This document shows, in pieces, positions 9,469-18,725 of a DNA stretch of 64,000 bases. The notes below the pieces were generated by a model, which had not been told where the DNA came from, ran no database searches, and saw nothing but the letters and a program-made list of their open reading frames with translations. Source of the stretch: Neorhizobium vignae (GTDB taxonomy: Bacteria; Pseudomonadota; Alphaproteobacteria; Rhizobiales; Rhizobiaceae); NCBI RefSeq assembly GCF_000732195.1, contig NZ_JNNU01000016.1, forward strand, positions 62,001 through 126,000. The letters run 5' to 3'. The position numbers and the translations under genes were made by a program. How positions within the stretch are numbered: position 1 is the stretch's first letter; every line of letters starts with the position of its first letter.

Positions 9469-10656
9469 ATGAAGATCGACCGGATGCGGGTTTTCATGAC
9501 CCGTGACAAGGACCGCCCGCGGGTCATCGTCGCGCTCGATACCGACGACGGCCTGACCGGCTGGGGCGAATGCTACAATCACGGGCCGGACAAGGCCCTG
9601 CCGCCGCTGCTGGACTATCTCTACGGTTTCGTTGCCGGGCAGGACCCGACGCGGGTGGACTACCTCGTCAATCTGATGATCCAGCAGAGCCGGTTTCCTC
9701 CCGGCGCCATGGGACTTGCGGCGATCGCCGGCCTCGACCATTGCCTCTGGGACCTGGCCGCGAAAGCTGCGGGCTTGCCCGTCTACAAGCTGCTCGGCGG
9801 CGAGGTGCGCGACAAGATCAAGGTTTATGCTGGCGTCTACACCGCGCCGGATGCACCGGCGGCGCGCGACGAATTCGACCGGCTGAACGAAGGCTGGGGG
9901 TTCACCGCGTTCAAGCTCAGCCCCTGGCGGATCGATATGCATACGAACCGCTGGGGCAATGTGGTGAAGGCGTCGGCCGACTATTTCCGCCAACTCCGTG
10001 AGACGGTCCGCGACGACTACGAGATCGCCTTCGACGCGCATGCCAAGATCTACGAGCCTGCCGCCGCCCGGCAGCTCGGCAACGCACTCGCACCTTACGA
10101 CCCGCTGTTCTACGAAGAACCGCTGCGGCCGGAAAACATCGAGGCATGGGGCGAACTCAAGCAGGGGCTCGAATGCACGCTGGCGACGGGGGAAAGCCTC
10201 TACAGTCGCTACGAGTTCCTGCGGCTGCTGCAGGTAAAGGGTGCGGATCTGATCCAGCCGGACATCTGCGTCGTCGGCGGGCTTTCGGAAATGCGCCGCA
10301 TCGCGACGCTTGCCGAGGCCTTTTATGTCGGCGTGGCCCCGCACAACCCGATGGGACCTCTGGCAACGGCGGTCAACGTGCATTTCTCGGCCGCCCAGCA
10401 GAACTTCAAGATCCTCGAATACCGCCTGCCGACGGGCCAGGCCTATGTCTATGGCGGGACCGAAGTCGAGACGCGGGAAGCGTCGGCACGTTATGTCGCC
10501 GACCCCTATCTGCCGAAGGACGGCTATCTCGAGCTTCGCCCGGACCGTCCCGGCTGGGGCGTCGAGATGGACGAAAAGGCGATGCAGGAAGACGGCTACG
10601 TCCATTGGCAGCGTCGCGTGCCGAAGCGACCGGACGGATCCTATGCCTTCGCCTGA
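9469..10656 (+). CDS. Enolase-superfamily sugar-acid dehydratase, second copy (galactonate-dehydratase-like)
   Basis: A 395-residue enzyme of the same superfamily as its upstream neighbour but clearly divergent, not a recent duplication. Ligands are Asp189 (with His191 two residues on), Glu216 and Glu242; His292 lies in APHNPMGPLAT, a segment typical of galactonate dehydratase-like members. Two dehydratases in series suggest a substrate with two sugar-acid units, or two epimers. AAGGACACAGAAG before the ATG gives a weak ribosome site. The stop lies inside the next gene, which starts 14 bases earlier. Confidence 0.82.
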   Translation: MKIDRMRVFMTRDKDRPRVIVALDTDDGLTGWGECYNHGPDKALPPLLDYLYGFVAGQDPTRVDYLVNLMIQQSRFPPGAMGLAAIAGLDHCLWDLAAKAAGLPVYKLLGGEVRDKIKVYAGVYTAPDAPAARDEFDRLNEGWGFTAFKLSPWRIDMHTNRWGNVVKASADYFRQLRETVRDDYEIAFDAHAKIYEPAAARQLGNALAPYDPLFYEEPLRPENIEAWGELKQGLECTLATGESLYSRYEFLRLLQVKGADLIQPDICVVGGLSEMRRIATLAEAFYVGVAPHNPMGPLATAVNVHFSAAQQNFKILEYRLPTGQAYVYGGTEVETREASARYVADPYLPKDGYLELRPDRPGWGVEMDEKAMQEDGYVHWQRRVPKRPDGSYAFA

Positions 10657-11518
10657 GATTACGAAGGATTGGCCAGGCATTCGAAGCGGGCCGCTTGAGG
10701 CCCGTTTCCTGCCCGAGAACGGCGGCCGCATGACCCATCTCGTCCATGACCGGCTGGGCGATATCCTCGTGCCCACCGCCAGTCGGGAGTTCGAGCCGCT
10801 GAACTGGCCGAAGGCCGGCGCCTATCCGCTGTTTCCCTATCACAACAAGCTCCTCGGGGCCGCCTTCACGCATGACGGCAAGCGTCATGAAGTTCTGCCG
10901 CACCCGGCGCTTCGGACCGATGCCCAGCATGGCCCTGCCCATCGCCGCGCCTGGCAGGCGGCCTCGCTCGGCACCGATCGGATTGAACTGGTGCTCGACT
11001 ACCGCGCCGATCCGGACTGGCCCTTCGACTTCCGCGCCGTACAGCGCTTCGTGCTCGGCGACGACCGGCTCGATATCGAGCTTTCAATGACCAATACAGG
11101 ACGGGCCTCCATGCCCGGCGGATTTGGCTGGCATCCGTATTTTGCTGCAAATCTCGGCAGGCCGGCATCCTGCGATGCCAGAAAGATTTGGCCGCCGGGT
11201 GACGCTGGCGTTCCAGACGGAACCCGATCTGAAGCCCGGAGTGCGAAAATCCTGCCGAACGAGGCCCATACCCTTTTTCTTTCGGACTGGCAGCGCGCCA
11301 CGGTTATCACCAACGGAGGCATCGAGGCCTCCTTGACCACCGGGCCGGAACTGAAACACCTCGTGGCTCATCGCACCGCGGACTATGTCTGCCTCGAACC
11401 CGTATCACACGTTGCCGGCGCCTTCGGCTTTCCTCCTGGCAGTGATTCAGGGCTTTTCGTGCTGCGCGCGGGGGAACAGCGCTCGGCAAGCTTGACCTTT
11501 TCTTTCAGGGCCCTTTGA
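10643..11518 (+). CDS. Aldose 1-epimerase (mutarotase)-family protein
   Basis: A 291-residue beta-sandwich protein of the galactose mutarotase superfamily. Recognisable features are FPYHNKLLGAAF, HGPAHRRAW (candidate catalytic His), GWHPYF (second His) and LEPVSH (candidate Glu base). It would interconvert sugar anomers in the cytoplasm, fitting a sugar or uronate catabolic operon. The ATG at 10643 overlaps the end of the dehydratase gene. It is the last gene of the operon that starts at 2252; the GntR gene downstream is convergent. Confidence 0.8.
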   Translation: MPSPEITKDWPGIRSGPLEARFLPENGGRMTHLVHDRLGDILVPTASREFEPLNWPKAGAYPLFPYHNKLLGAAFTHDGKRHEVLPHPALRTDAQHGPAHRRAWQAASLGTDRIELVLDYRADPDWPFDFRAVQRFVLGDDRLDIELSMTNTGRASMPGGFGWHPYFAANLGRPASCDARKIWPPGDAGVPDGTRSEARSAKILPNEAHTLFLSDWQRATVITNGGIEASLTTGPELKHLVAHRTADYVCLEPVSHVAGAFGFPPGSDSGLFVLRAGEQRSASLTFSFRAL

Positions 11519-11584
11519 AAGAGCGGTGCGCGACCGGGGCACCACGGAGCGGCCTAGCAGTCAGAGGTTTTTATCTTACAAAAT

Positions 11585-12460
11585 TCAATTTTTCGCCTTT
11601 GAAGTTCCGCGGGCGCCGGTCAGATGCTTGCGCATGAGGGCCGCCGCGACTTCGTTGTCGCCCGCCTCGAGTCGCTCGAGTATTTCCAGATGCTCCCGGC
11701 AGGTAACGGCCACGCGATCTGCGCCATGCTGCCAGTTGTAGTTGGACAGACGGCGAAGCTGGTTCTGGCGGTTCATGGCCTCCTCGATATAGCGGTTTCC
11801 AGACGCTGCGCTGATGCCGAGGTGGAATTCCGCGTTCATTTCGAACAGGGTGACGCTGGACGCGTCGGTCCAGGCCGCACTCAGCATTGCCTCGTGCCGT
11901 GATCGCATCGACTTGATCCAATCAGCGGAAAGCGAAAAATCCGGCGACAGGATGGCTGCGCATTCGATAAGCAGCCGAAAATCGTAGCTTTCTTCGCGAG
12001 CGCGCACGTCGCGAACCGGGTCGAAAAACTGCCACCCATACCCTTTTCGGCGCTGAATCACGCCGAGGCCTTCCAGCTTGATCAGGGCCTGACGGACCGG
12101 CGTCCGCTCCTGCCCCGTCAACCGCATCAGTTCCAGTTCCGCGAACTGCTCCGGCAATTCGCCCTCCCGCCGCAGCTTGGCGATCGCGACGAGAAGTTCT
12201 TCATCGGCGGGCGGCGCCTCCAGTGTCTCTACCCGGGGAGGAATTGCCGAAAGCGTCATCCCCCTGTTCTGCTCGTGCCGCACGAAGCCCTGCGATTCCA
12301 GCAATTCGAGCGCCATTCGAACCGGCGTGCGGGAGACGCGCAGCCGGTCCGCCAACTGGTTCTGGCGCAGCCTGGCCCCTGGCTGAAGATTGTCCTCATG
12401 GATGACGTCGATGATGCGACGCATCAGGTCCTGCTGAAGAGGCGTGGACGCGTCCGACAT
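11585..12460 (-). CDS. GntR-family regulator with two winged-helix domains plus FCD domain
   Basis: A 291-residue protein. Residues about 8-66 form a first winged helix (ADRLRVSRTPVRMALELLES). Residues about 85-150 look like a second one (LMRLTGQERTPVRQALIKLE, then GLGVIQRRKGYGW), and the remainder is an FCD ligand domain (RLLIECAAIL, FHLGISAASGN, CREHLEILE). Normal FadR-type GntR proteins are about 220-240 residues with one winged helix, so the extra domain explains the length. It diverges from the C45/ABC operon at 12565 and probably controls it. The 104-base gap between them is A/T-rich (TTGTTATATGAAATAC) and probably holds the operator. Confidence 0.85.
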   Translation of the reverse strand: MSDASTPLQQDLMRRIIDVIHEDNLQPGARLRQNQLADRLRVSRTPVRMALELLESQGFVRHEQNRGMTLSAIPPRVETLEAPPADEELLVAIAKLRREGELPEQFAELELMRLTGQERTPVRQALIKLEGLGVIQRRKGYGWQFFDPVRDVRAREESYDFRLLIECAAILSPDFSLSADWIKSMRSRHEAMLSAAWTDASSVTLFEMNAEFHLGISAASGNRYIEEAMNRQNQLRRLSNYNWQHGADRVAVTCREHLEILERLEAGDNEVAAALMRKHLTGARGTSKAKN

Positions 12461-12564
12461 TTAGGCTTGCCTTTCCCAAATTTTTGGTTTTTGTTATATG
12501 AAATACTTTTTAGGCGAAGGCAACCGTTCTGCCTGCCGCCATACAGCATCTGGAACACGTCATC

Positions 12565-13725
12565 ATGACCTTGCCTCTTCCCTGCCCGCTCATCGAGATT
12601 TCTGGTACGCCATTCGAGCGCGGCCAACAATATGGGGAACAGGCCGCGGAGCGTATCCTCAAGGGCATCGGGCACTACAAGCACCAGCTGCATTCCTCCG
12701 GCCTGAAAGACAGCGACCTGGCGGCGATGATCGACCGTTTCGCCAGCGCGATCGAAGAATACGGCCAACAGTATATCGAGGAGATGCGCGGCATCGCCAG
12801 GGCCGTGAACACCGATCTGGCTGCAATCCTGCTGCTCAATGCACGCACCGAAATCCTGAAGCTGGCGCGCCGCCGGGAAAAGGGCCAGGCGGACTTCATC
12901 CAGTCGGATGGCTGCACCGGCGTTTTCGTCATGCCCTCCGCCACGCGTGACAACGTCTTCATCCACGCCCAGAATTGGGACTGGAAGGCTGAATGCGCCG
13001 AAACGGCGATCGTGCTCAAGATCAAGCGCAGCGACGGGCCCGATATCATCACCTTCACCGAAGCCGGCGGCCTTGCGCGTACGGGCTTCAACTCCGCCGG
13101 CATCTCGATCAGCGGCAACTACCTCGAAACCGACCGGGACTACAGGGAACTCGGCGTGCCGCTCGCCATCATCCGCCGCAAGGTTCTGGAACAGGACCAT
13201 CTGGCGATGTCGATGCAGGCGGTTTACGGAACCCGCAAGTCGGCGTCGAACAACATGATGATCGGCCACGCCCATGGCGTCGCAATCGATTTTGAATGTG
13301 CGCCCGACGAAACTTTTCTGGTTCACCCGGAAAACGGCGTGCTGGTGCATGCCAACCATTTCCAGAGCCAGGTTGCGCTGTCAAAGCTGCTCGACAGGGG
13401 CGTCGTCAACATGCCGGACTCGCTCTACCGTGACCTGCGCGTCCGCCAGCTGATCGAACCGCATGTCGGCAAGGTCACGGTGGACACCGTCAAGACCGCG
13501 CTTTCCGATACGTTCGAAAGTCCCTGGTCGGTCTGCCGCCCACCGCGCAAGTCGCTGTCCAACAATCAGTCCGCAACGGTCGCCATGATTGTCATGGTGC
13601 CAGGCGAAGGCCGCATGGAGGTCGCATTGCTGCCGGCGCTTGGGGCGCATTTCTGGAATTACAGCCTCGATATGAGGATCAGGCCCGTCGAAGAGCCCCG
13701 CAAGGCTCAAACGAACGCGGCCTAA
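12565..13725 (+). CDS. C45-family N-terminal-nucleophile acyltransferase/amidase (isopenicillin N acyltransferase-like)
   Basis: A 386-residue member of the penicillin acyltransferase-like family. The N-terminal GTPFERGQQYGEQAAE and EEMRGIARAVN segments match the family's leader, and SDGCTGVF contains the predicted nucleophile Cys117, which would become N-terminal after self-cleavage before it. Downstream NWDW, EAGGLARTGFNSAGISIS and SNNMMIGHAHGVAIDFE are also family features. Members cleave or form amide bonds between an acyl group and an amine. No export signal is visible, so it is probably cytoplasmic. As first gene of an operon with an importer and amino-group enzymes, it likely opens an imported amide-linked compound; the substrate is inference. 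Confidence 0.82.
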   Translation: MTLPLPCPLIEISGTPFERGQQYGEQAAERILKGIGHYKHQLHSSGLKDSDLAAMIDRFASAIEEYGQQYIEEMRGIARAVNTDLAAILLLNARTEILKLARRREKGQADFIQSDGCTGVFVMPSATRDNVFIHAQNWDWKAECAETAIVLKIKRSDGPDIITFTEAGGLARTGFNSAGISISGNYLETDRDYRELGVPLAIIRRKVLEQDHLAMSMQAVYGTRKSASNNMMIGHAHGVAIDFECAPDETFLVHPENGVLVHANHFQSQVALSKLLDRGVVNMPDSLYRDLRVRQLIEPHVGKVTVDTVKTALSDTFESPWSVCRPPRKSLSNNQSATVAMIVMVPGEGRMEVALLPALGAHFWNYSLDMRIRPVEEPRKAQTNAA

Positions 13726-13762
13726 CCAAAAATCAATAAGGGAACAAATACGGGAGCCTCCA

Positions 13763-15334
13763 ATGAAAATGCAAAGTCTGTTGAAGACGACGGCGGCGGT
13801 CGCGCTGCTGGCCACGACTGCCGCGAGCACGGCCATGGGGCAGGACAAGACGATGCGGGTGCGCATCAATGCGGACATCCGCTCGACCGATCCCGGCGTC
13901 AACCGCGATGCCAATAGCGACGCCATCGTCCTGCACATGGTCGAAGGCCTCGTCGGGTACAAGGACGACGCCTCGATCGCGCCGCTATTGGCAAAGTCGG
14001 TCGACGTTTCCCCCGATGGCAAGACCTATACGTTCAAGCTGCGTGACGGGCTGAAGTTCAGCAATGGCGAACCGCTGACCTCCGCCGATGTTCTGGCTTC
14101 CTGGCAGCGCTACGTTGATCCCAAGACCGCCTGGCGGTGCCTGAAGGACGTGACTGGGTCCGGCGTTGCCAATGTCACCAACGTGGCGGCGCCGGATGCC
14201 GCAACCGTCGTCTTCACGCTGGAAAAGCCGACCGCCCTCTTCCTCGCCACCATCGCCCGCACCGATTGCGGCGGCACCGGCATCTACCACAAAAGCTCGC
14301 TCGATGCGCAGGGCAAGTGGGTGAAGCCTGTCGGCACCGGTCCCTTCATGCTGCAGGAATGGCGCAGCGGCCAGTATGTGCAGCTCGCCGCCAATCCCAA
14401 CTACGCCTCGCCCGGCGGCGAGCGGACCGGCTATGTCGGCGACAAGTCGCCGAAGATCGCAGGCGTGCGCTTCATGGTTATTCCGGACGATGCTGCGGCG
14501 AAGGCCGCTCTCTATTCCGGAGACATCGACGTGCTGAGCGACGTCAACAACGCCGATGTCGAGGAACTCTCCGGCAGCGACAAGCTGAAGGTGGACAAGG
14601 TCGCCAGCATGGGCCTGACCGGTCTTCTTTTTCAGACCCGCGACCCGCTGCTGAAGGACGTCCGTATCCGCAGGGCGCTACTGCTTTGCCTCGATATCGC
14701 GCAGATCTCGGAAGCCTTGACGAACGGCCAGTCGCCGGCGAACCTCTCGGTCATTCCGGTCCCGAGCCCCTATTCCGGCAAGCTGCAGAAGGAAATCCCC
14801 GGCCGCGATCTCGACGAGGCGAAGAAGCTGCTGGCGGATGCAGGTTACAAGGGCCAGCCGATCAAATGGCTGGCGACGAAGTTTTATCCCTCGCTCTTCG
14901 ATGCCGCGGTTCTCGTCCAGGCGATGGCGCAGGAAGCCGGCATCAATATCGAGATCGAGACGCTCGACTGGGCGACGCTGCTCGACCGTTACACGGCCGG
15001 CAACTACTCCGCCATGTCGTTCACCTATTCCGCGCGCCTCGATCCCTCGCTCTCCTACGACATGGTCAGCGGCAGCAAGGACAAGAGCCCGAACAAGGTA
15101 TGGGACAATCCGGAAGGCCTGAAGCTGATCGCCGCGAGCACAACGATCGGCGACGCCAAGGAGCGGCAGGTGCTGTTCGACAAGCTGGAAGGCATGATCC
15201 GCGCCGACGTCCCGTTGATCCCGCTCTATTCCGGCACCCGCATTGGCGCCGTTCGCGCCAATGTGGAAGGATACAAGACATGGCCGGTCGGTTATCCACG
15301 CATGTGGGGCGTTTCCTTCGCACAAGGGAAATAG
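13763..15334 (+). CDS. ABC transporter substrate-binding protein, peptide/nickel family (family 5)
   Basis: A 523-residue periplasmic binding protein. It has a Sec signal peptide (MKMQSLLKTTAAVALLATT, cleavage after about AMG) and the family-5 body: LAKSVDVSPDGKTYTFKLRDGLKFSNG, then LTSADVLASWQRYVDP, and YNPN-like YASPGG. Length is standard for DppA-type proteins. A good GGAGCCTCC ribosome site precedes the ATG, 37 bases after the amidase gene. It delivers substrate to the two permeases immediately downstream. Neighbouring ornithine aminotransferase and M20 hydrolase suggest an amino-acid conjugate as ligand. Confidence 0.88.
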   Translation: MKMQSLLKTTAAVALLATTAASTAMGQDKTMRVRINADIRSTDPGVNRDANSDAIVLHMVEGLVGYKDDASIAPLLAKSVDVSPDGKTYTFKLRDGLKFSNGEPLTSADVLASWQRYVDPKTAWRCLKDVTGSGVANVTNVAAPDAATVVFTLEKPTALFLATIARTDCGGTGIYHKSSLDAQGKWVKPVGTGPFMLQEWRSGQYVQLAANPNYASPGGERTGYVGDKSPKIAGVRFMVIPDDAAAKAALYSGDIDVLSDVNNADVEELSGSDKLKVDKVASMGLTGLLFQTRDPLLKDVRIRRALLLCLDIAQISEALTNGQSPANLSVIPVPSPYSGKLQKEIPGRDLDEAKKLLADAGYKGQPIKWLATKFYPSLFDAAVLVQAMAQEAGINIEIETLDWATLLDRYTAGNYSAMSFTYSARLDPSLSYDMVSGSKDKSPNKVWDNPEGLKLIAASTTIGDAKERQVLFDKLEGMIRADVPLIPLYSGTRIGAVRANVEGYKTWPVGYPRMWGVSFAQGK

Positions 15335-15337
15335 CCG

Positions 15338-16291
15338 ATGCACGCCCTTTCGAAATATGTCGCGAAGCGTCTGTTATGGACGCTTCCGACACTCCTGATC
15401 GTGGCCGTCATGGTGTTCTTCCTGGTGCGGATGATCCCCGGCGACCCGGCCCAGTTGATCCTCGGCGATAGCGCCAGCCCGGACGAGCTTGCCGGTCTGC
15501 GCGCCAATCTCGGTCTTGATCGGCCGGTGGCGGTGCAGTTTCTTTATTGGCTCGGCAATGTCCTGCGGGGCGATCTCGGTCACTCCATCTCCAACGGCGC
15601 GCCCGTCCTGCCCCTGATGCTCGACCGCTTCCAGGTCAGCGCCACAATCGTACTGGTCGCCGTAGCGCTCGCGACGCTGATCGCGGTTCCGGCGGGCCTT
15701 GTGGCGGCATGGCGGCAGAACGAGCATGTGGATGTCGCCATCGTCGCCGCCTCGACGCTGCTGATGTCGGTTCCCAGCTTCTGGCTCGGTCTCGTCCTTC
15801 TGCTGGTCTTTGGATTGAAGCTCGGATGGCTGCCGGTCGTCGGTTATGTGCCGTTCACCGAAAAGCCTTGGACCGCCATCACCTACATCATCCTGCCGGT
15901 CGTGACGTTGATGCTGATCGAGGTCGGCGTGCTCACCCGCATGATGCGCGCCAGCGCCATCGAAATCCTGCGGCTGGAATATGTCATGCACGCCCGCGCC
16001 AAAGGTCTTTCGGAACGCAAGGTTCTGCTTCGCCACGTGCTGCCCAATGCCTTCGCTCCGACCTGGACGATGATCGGGCTGGTCCTCGGCGGGCTCCTCG
16101 GTGGCATCGCGGTCCTGGAAACCGTCTTCACCTTGCCCGGCCTCGGGCGCCTTCTCGTCGATGCGATCTTCGCTCGCGACTATCCGGTGGTACAGGGATG
16201 TCTGTTGTTCACGGCCTTGATCTACGTGATCGTCAATCTGATCGTCGATCTGTGTTATCCGCTGTTCGATCCGCGGGTCACCGCCTCATGA
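15338..16291 (+). CDS. ABC transporter permease, DppB type
   Basis: A 317-residue inner-membrane permease. It has the first helix KRLLWTLPTLLIVAVMVFF, then MIPGDPAQLILG, a second cluster of helices, the EAA loop (YVMHARAKGLSERKVLLRHVLPNA) and the terminal LVDLCYPLFDPRVTAS. Length and motif order are standard for the family. It starts three bases after the binding-protein stop and its own stop overlaps the next permease start (ATGA), so it is tightly coupled. Confidence 0.92.
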   Translation: MHALSKYVAKRLLWTLPTLLIVAVMVFFLVRMIPGDPAQLILGDSASPDELAGLRANLGLDRPVAVQFLYWLGNVLRGDLGHSISNGAPVLPLMLDRFQVSATIVLVAVALATLIAVPAGLVAAWRQNEHVDVAIVAASTLLMSVPSFWLGLVLLLVFGLKLGWLPVVGYVPFTEKPWTAITYIILPVVTLMLIEVGVLTRMMRASAIEILRLEYVMHARAKGLSERKVLLRHVLPNAFAPTWTMIGLVLGGLLGGIAVLETVFTLPGLGRLLVDAIFARDYPVVQGCLLFTALIYVIVNLIVDLCYPLFDPRVTAS

Positions 16292-17103
16292 TCAGGCAGC
16301 CCGCAAACCTCCTCATCGGCTCGGCCCTTTTGATCTTCATCGGTGGCATGGCCCTCCTGGCTCTGTTCTGGACGCCCTACGAGCCGGCGGCAATCAAGCT
16401 CGTTGCCAAGCTGAAACCGCCATCGGCGCAATTCTGGCTCGGCACCGACGAATTCGGCCGCGATGTCGTCTCCCGCCTGATGACCGGGGCGGTGCAGAGC
16501 ATGACGGTCGCCGTCCTGACGGTCGCTTTCGCGATCACGGTCGGCACGATCACCGGCCTGATCGCAGGCTACACGCGAGGGCTGGTAGACCGGATCCTGA
16601 TGGTCTTCAGCGACGCGCTCCTCGCCTTTCCCGGCACCCTGCTGGCGCTCGGCCTGATGGTGATTTCCGGCCCCAACAAATACGGCATCATCCTGGCGCT
16701 CGGGATTGCCTACTCCCCCTCCGTGCTGCGTGTTGTGCGGGCAAGCGTACTGTCGGCCAGAGAGCGGGAATATGTCGAAGCGTCGCGCGTCATCGGCAAT
16801 TCCGAATTCGCCACCATGTTTCGCCATGTCCTGCCCAATTGCACCGCGCCGATCGTGGTGCTCGCCACCTCGATGTTCGGCTGGGTGGTGCTGGCGGAAA
16901 GCGGCCTGAGCTTCCTCGGCCTCGGCGTGCCTCCGCCGGCGCCGACCTGGGGCAACATGCTGTCTGCGGCGCGGACCTATATCGAAAAGGCCCCGTGGCT
17001 CGGGCTCGCCCCCGGCATCTGCATCTCGATGACGCTGCTCGGCATCAATTTGCTCGGAGATGCGCTGCGGGACCGCTTCGACCCGAGAATGGAGCAACGG
17101 TGA
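16288..17103 (+). CDS. ABC transporter permease, DppC type
   Basis: A 271-residue inner-membrane permease with GTDEFGRDVVSRLMTGA, EAA loop (REYVEASRVIGNSEFATMFRHVLPN) and SGLSFLGLGVPPPAPTWG. The ATG at 16288 overlaps the previous stop by four bases and directly opens the hydrophobic first helix, so I reject the longer upstream frame, which would run through the first permease gene. Its stop shares a base with the ATPase start (TGATG). Confidence 0.9.
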   Translation: MIRQPANLLIGSALLIFIGGMALLALFWTPYEPAAIKLVAKLKPPSAQFWLGTDEFGRDVVSRLMTGAVQSMTVAVLTVAFAITVGTITGLIAGYTRGLVDRILMVFSDALLAFPGTLLALGLMVISGPNKYGIILALGIAYSPSVLRVVRASVLSAREREYVEASRVIGNSEFATMFRHVLPNCTAPIVVLATSMFGWVVLAESGLSFLGLGVPPPAPTWGNMLSAARTYIEKAPWLGLAPGICISMTLLGINLLGDALRDRFDPRMEQR

Positions 17104-18710
17104 TGAACCCAGAGACTTCCCGGCCATTGCTCGACGTTCGCGATCTCCGCGTTACGACCTCGAACGGGCACCCGATCCTCCATGACGTGTCGTTCGATGT
17201 CGAGGCGGGCAGCATCGTCGCGCTGGTCGGCGAAAGCGGCAGCGGCAAGACAGTCGCCGCACGCGCAGCCATGCGGCTGCTCCCCAAGGCAATCACGCCG
17301 GTGTCCGGAAGGATCCTGTTCGAAGGCAATGACGTCCTGAAGATGACAGGCGGCGAGATCCGCAAAGTTCGCGGCGCCGAGATCGGCATGGTCTTCCAGG
17401 AGCCGATGGTATCGCTCAATCCGGCGATGACGATCGGCGCACAGCTGGTCGAGGGGCTGCGGCTGCATGAGAAGCTGAGCGTCGAGGCGGCGCGCGCGCG
17501 TGCATCCGAGATGCTGGAACGAGTGAAAATCCCGAACCCCGAAGCCTGCCTCGCCGCGTTCCCGCATCAGTTCTCGGGCGGCATGCGCCAGCGCATCATG
17601 CTCGCCTCGGTCATGCTGCTTCGGCCGAAGCTGCTGATCGCCGACGAACCGACGACGGCGCTCGATACCCTGACCCAGCGCGAGGTCATGGAGGTCATGG
17701 TCGATCTGACGCGCACCTTCGGCACCTCGGTTCTGTTGATCACCCACAATCTCGGTCTTGTCGCCCAATACGCGAAGAAGGTCTTCGTTCTGGAGCGGGG
17801 CAGACTGATAGAGTCAGGTCCGGTCGAGGAGGTTCTGCATCGGCCGAAGGAGCAATATACGCGCACGCTGATCGACGCCCTGCCGAAACGCGACCACGGC
17901 CGTGCGCCACCCGCCCAAGCGGAGCCGCTCATCGAGGCCCGCGGTGTCGAGGTGACCTTCTCGGGCGCCGGCAATATGTTCAGCACGGCGGAAAAGAAGC
18001 TTGCGGTGAGGGGTGTTTCGCTTGGCGTGCGCCCCGGCGAAGTCGTGGCCGTTGTGGGCGGTTCCGGTTCCGGCAAGACCACGCTCGGACGGGCAATGCT
18101 GGGCCTGCTGCCGTTGTCGGGCGGAGACATCCTGTTTCGCGGGCGCCCGATGGCATCCGCCGACCGGGCCGCTGCCCGTGATTATCGTCTGCAGTGCCAG
18201 CTCGTCTTCCAGGATCCCTATTCGTCCCTCGACCCGCGGCAGAAGATTGCGGAAATCGTCGGCGAGCCGCTGGTCCATGGCCCGAAACTCAGCGGCCCGG
18301 AAAAGGCCGAACGGGTGAGTGACATCCTCAACGAAGTCGGCCTTGCCGGACTTGGCGATCGTTATCCGCATGCCCTGTCCGGAGGGCAGAGGCAGCGCGT
18401 GGCGATCGCGCGTGCGGTCATCCGCAATCCCGCCTTCGTCGTCGCAGACGAGCCTGTCTCGGCGCTCGACATGACGATCCAGAAGCAGGTACTCGATCTC
18501 TTCCGCAAACTGCAGGAAAACCACGGCTTCGCCTGCCTTTTCATCTCGCACGATCTCGGCGCTGTCTCCCGCGTCGCCGACCGGATCGTCGTCATGCAGC
18601 AGGGCCTGGTCGTCGAGGAAGGCAGCGTCGGCCAAATCCTGGACCACCCGCAACACCCCTATACGCAGGCCCTGCTCGAGGCGACGCCGACCCTCGGCGT
18701 CGCGGCGTAA
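17103..18710 (+). CDS. ABC transporter ATP-binding protein, fused double ATPase
   Basis: A 535-residue protein with two ATPase domains: GESGSGKTV at about residue 40 with signature FSGGMRQR and [11 protein letters not shown], and a second GGSGSGKTT at about 320 with LSGGQRQR and FVVADEPVSAL. In the second Walker A the usual Glu is replaced (VVGGSGSGKT), but the phosphate-binding loop is intact. Oligopeptide-type extensions (EQYTRTLI, HPYTQALL) follow each half. It completes the importer encoded from 13763. The ATG at 17103 overlaps the permease stop. GAGG precedes the next gene 15 bases after the stop. Confidence 0.92.
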   Translation: MNPETSRPLLDVRDLRVTTSNGHPILHDVSFDVEAGSIVALVGESGSGKTVAARAAMRLLPKAITPVSGRILFEGNDVLKMTGGEIRKVRGAEIGMVFQEPMVSLNPAMTIGAQLVEGLRLHEKLSVEAARARASEMLERVKIPNPEACLAAFPHQFSGGMRQRIMLASVMLLRPKLLIADEPTTALDTLTQREVMEVMVDLTRTFGTSVLLITHNLGLVAQYAKKVFVLERGRLIESGPVEEVLHRPKEQYTRTLIDALPKRDHGRAPPAQAEPLIEARGVEVTFSGAGNMFSTAEKKLAVRGVSLGVRPGEVVAVVGGSGSGKTTLGRAMLGLLPLSGGDILFRGRPMASADRAAARDYRLQCQLVFQDPYSSLDPRQKIAEIVGEPLVHGPKLSGPEKAERVSDILNEVGLAGLGDRYPHALSGGQRQRVAIARAVIRNPAFVVADEPVSALDMTIQKQVLDLFRKLQENHGFACLFISHDLGAVSRVADRIVVMQQGLVVEEGSVGQILDHPQHPYTQALLEATPTLGVAA

Positions 18711-18725
18711 CGAGGCCAAAATTCG

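Noticed and set aside
13726-13762. Terminator between the C45 gene and the binding-protein gene
   Set aside because: The gap is only 37 bases, A-rich, without a stem; it reads as a ribosome-binding region inside one operon.
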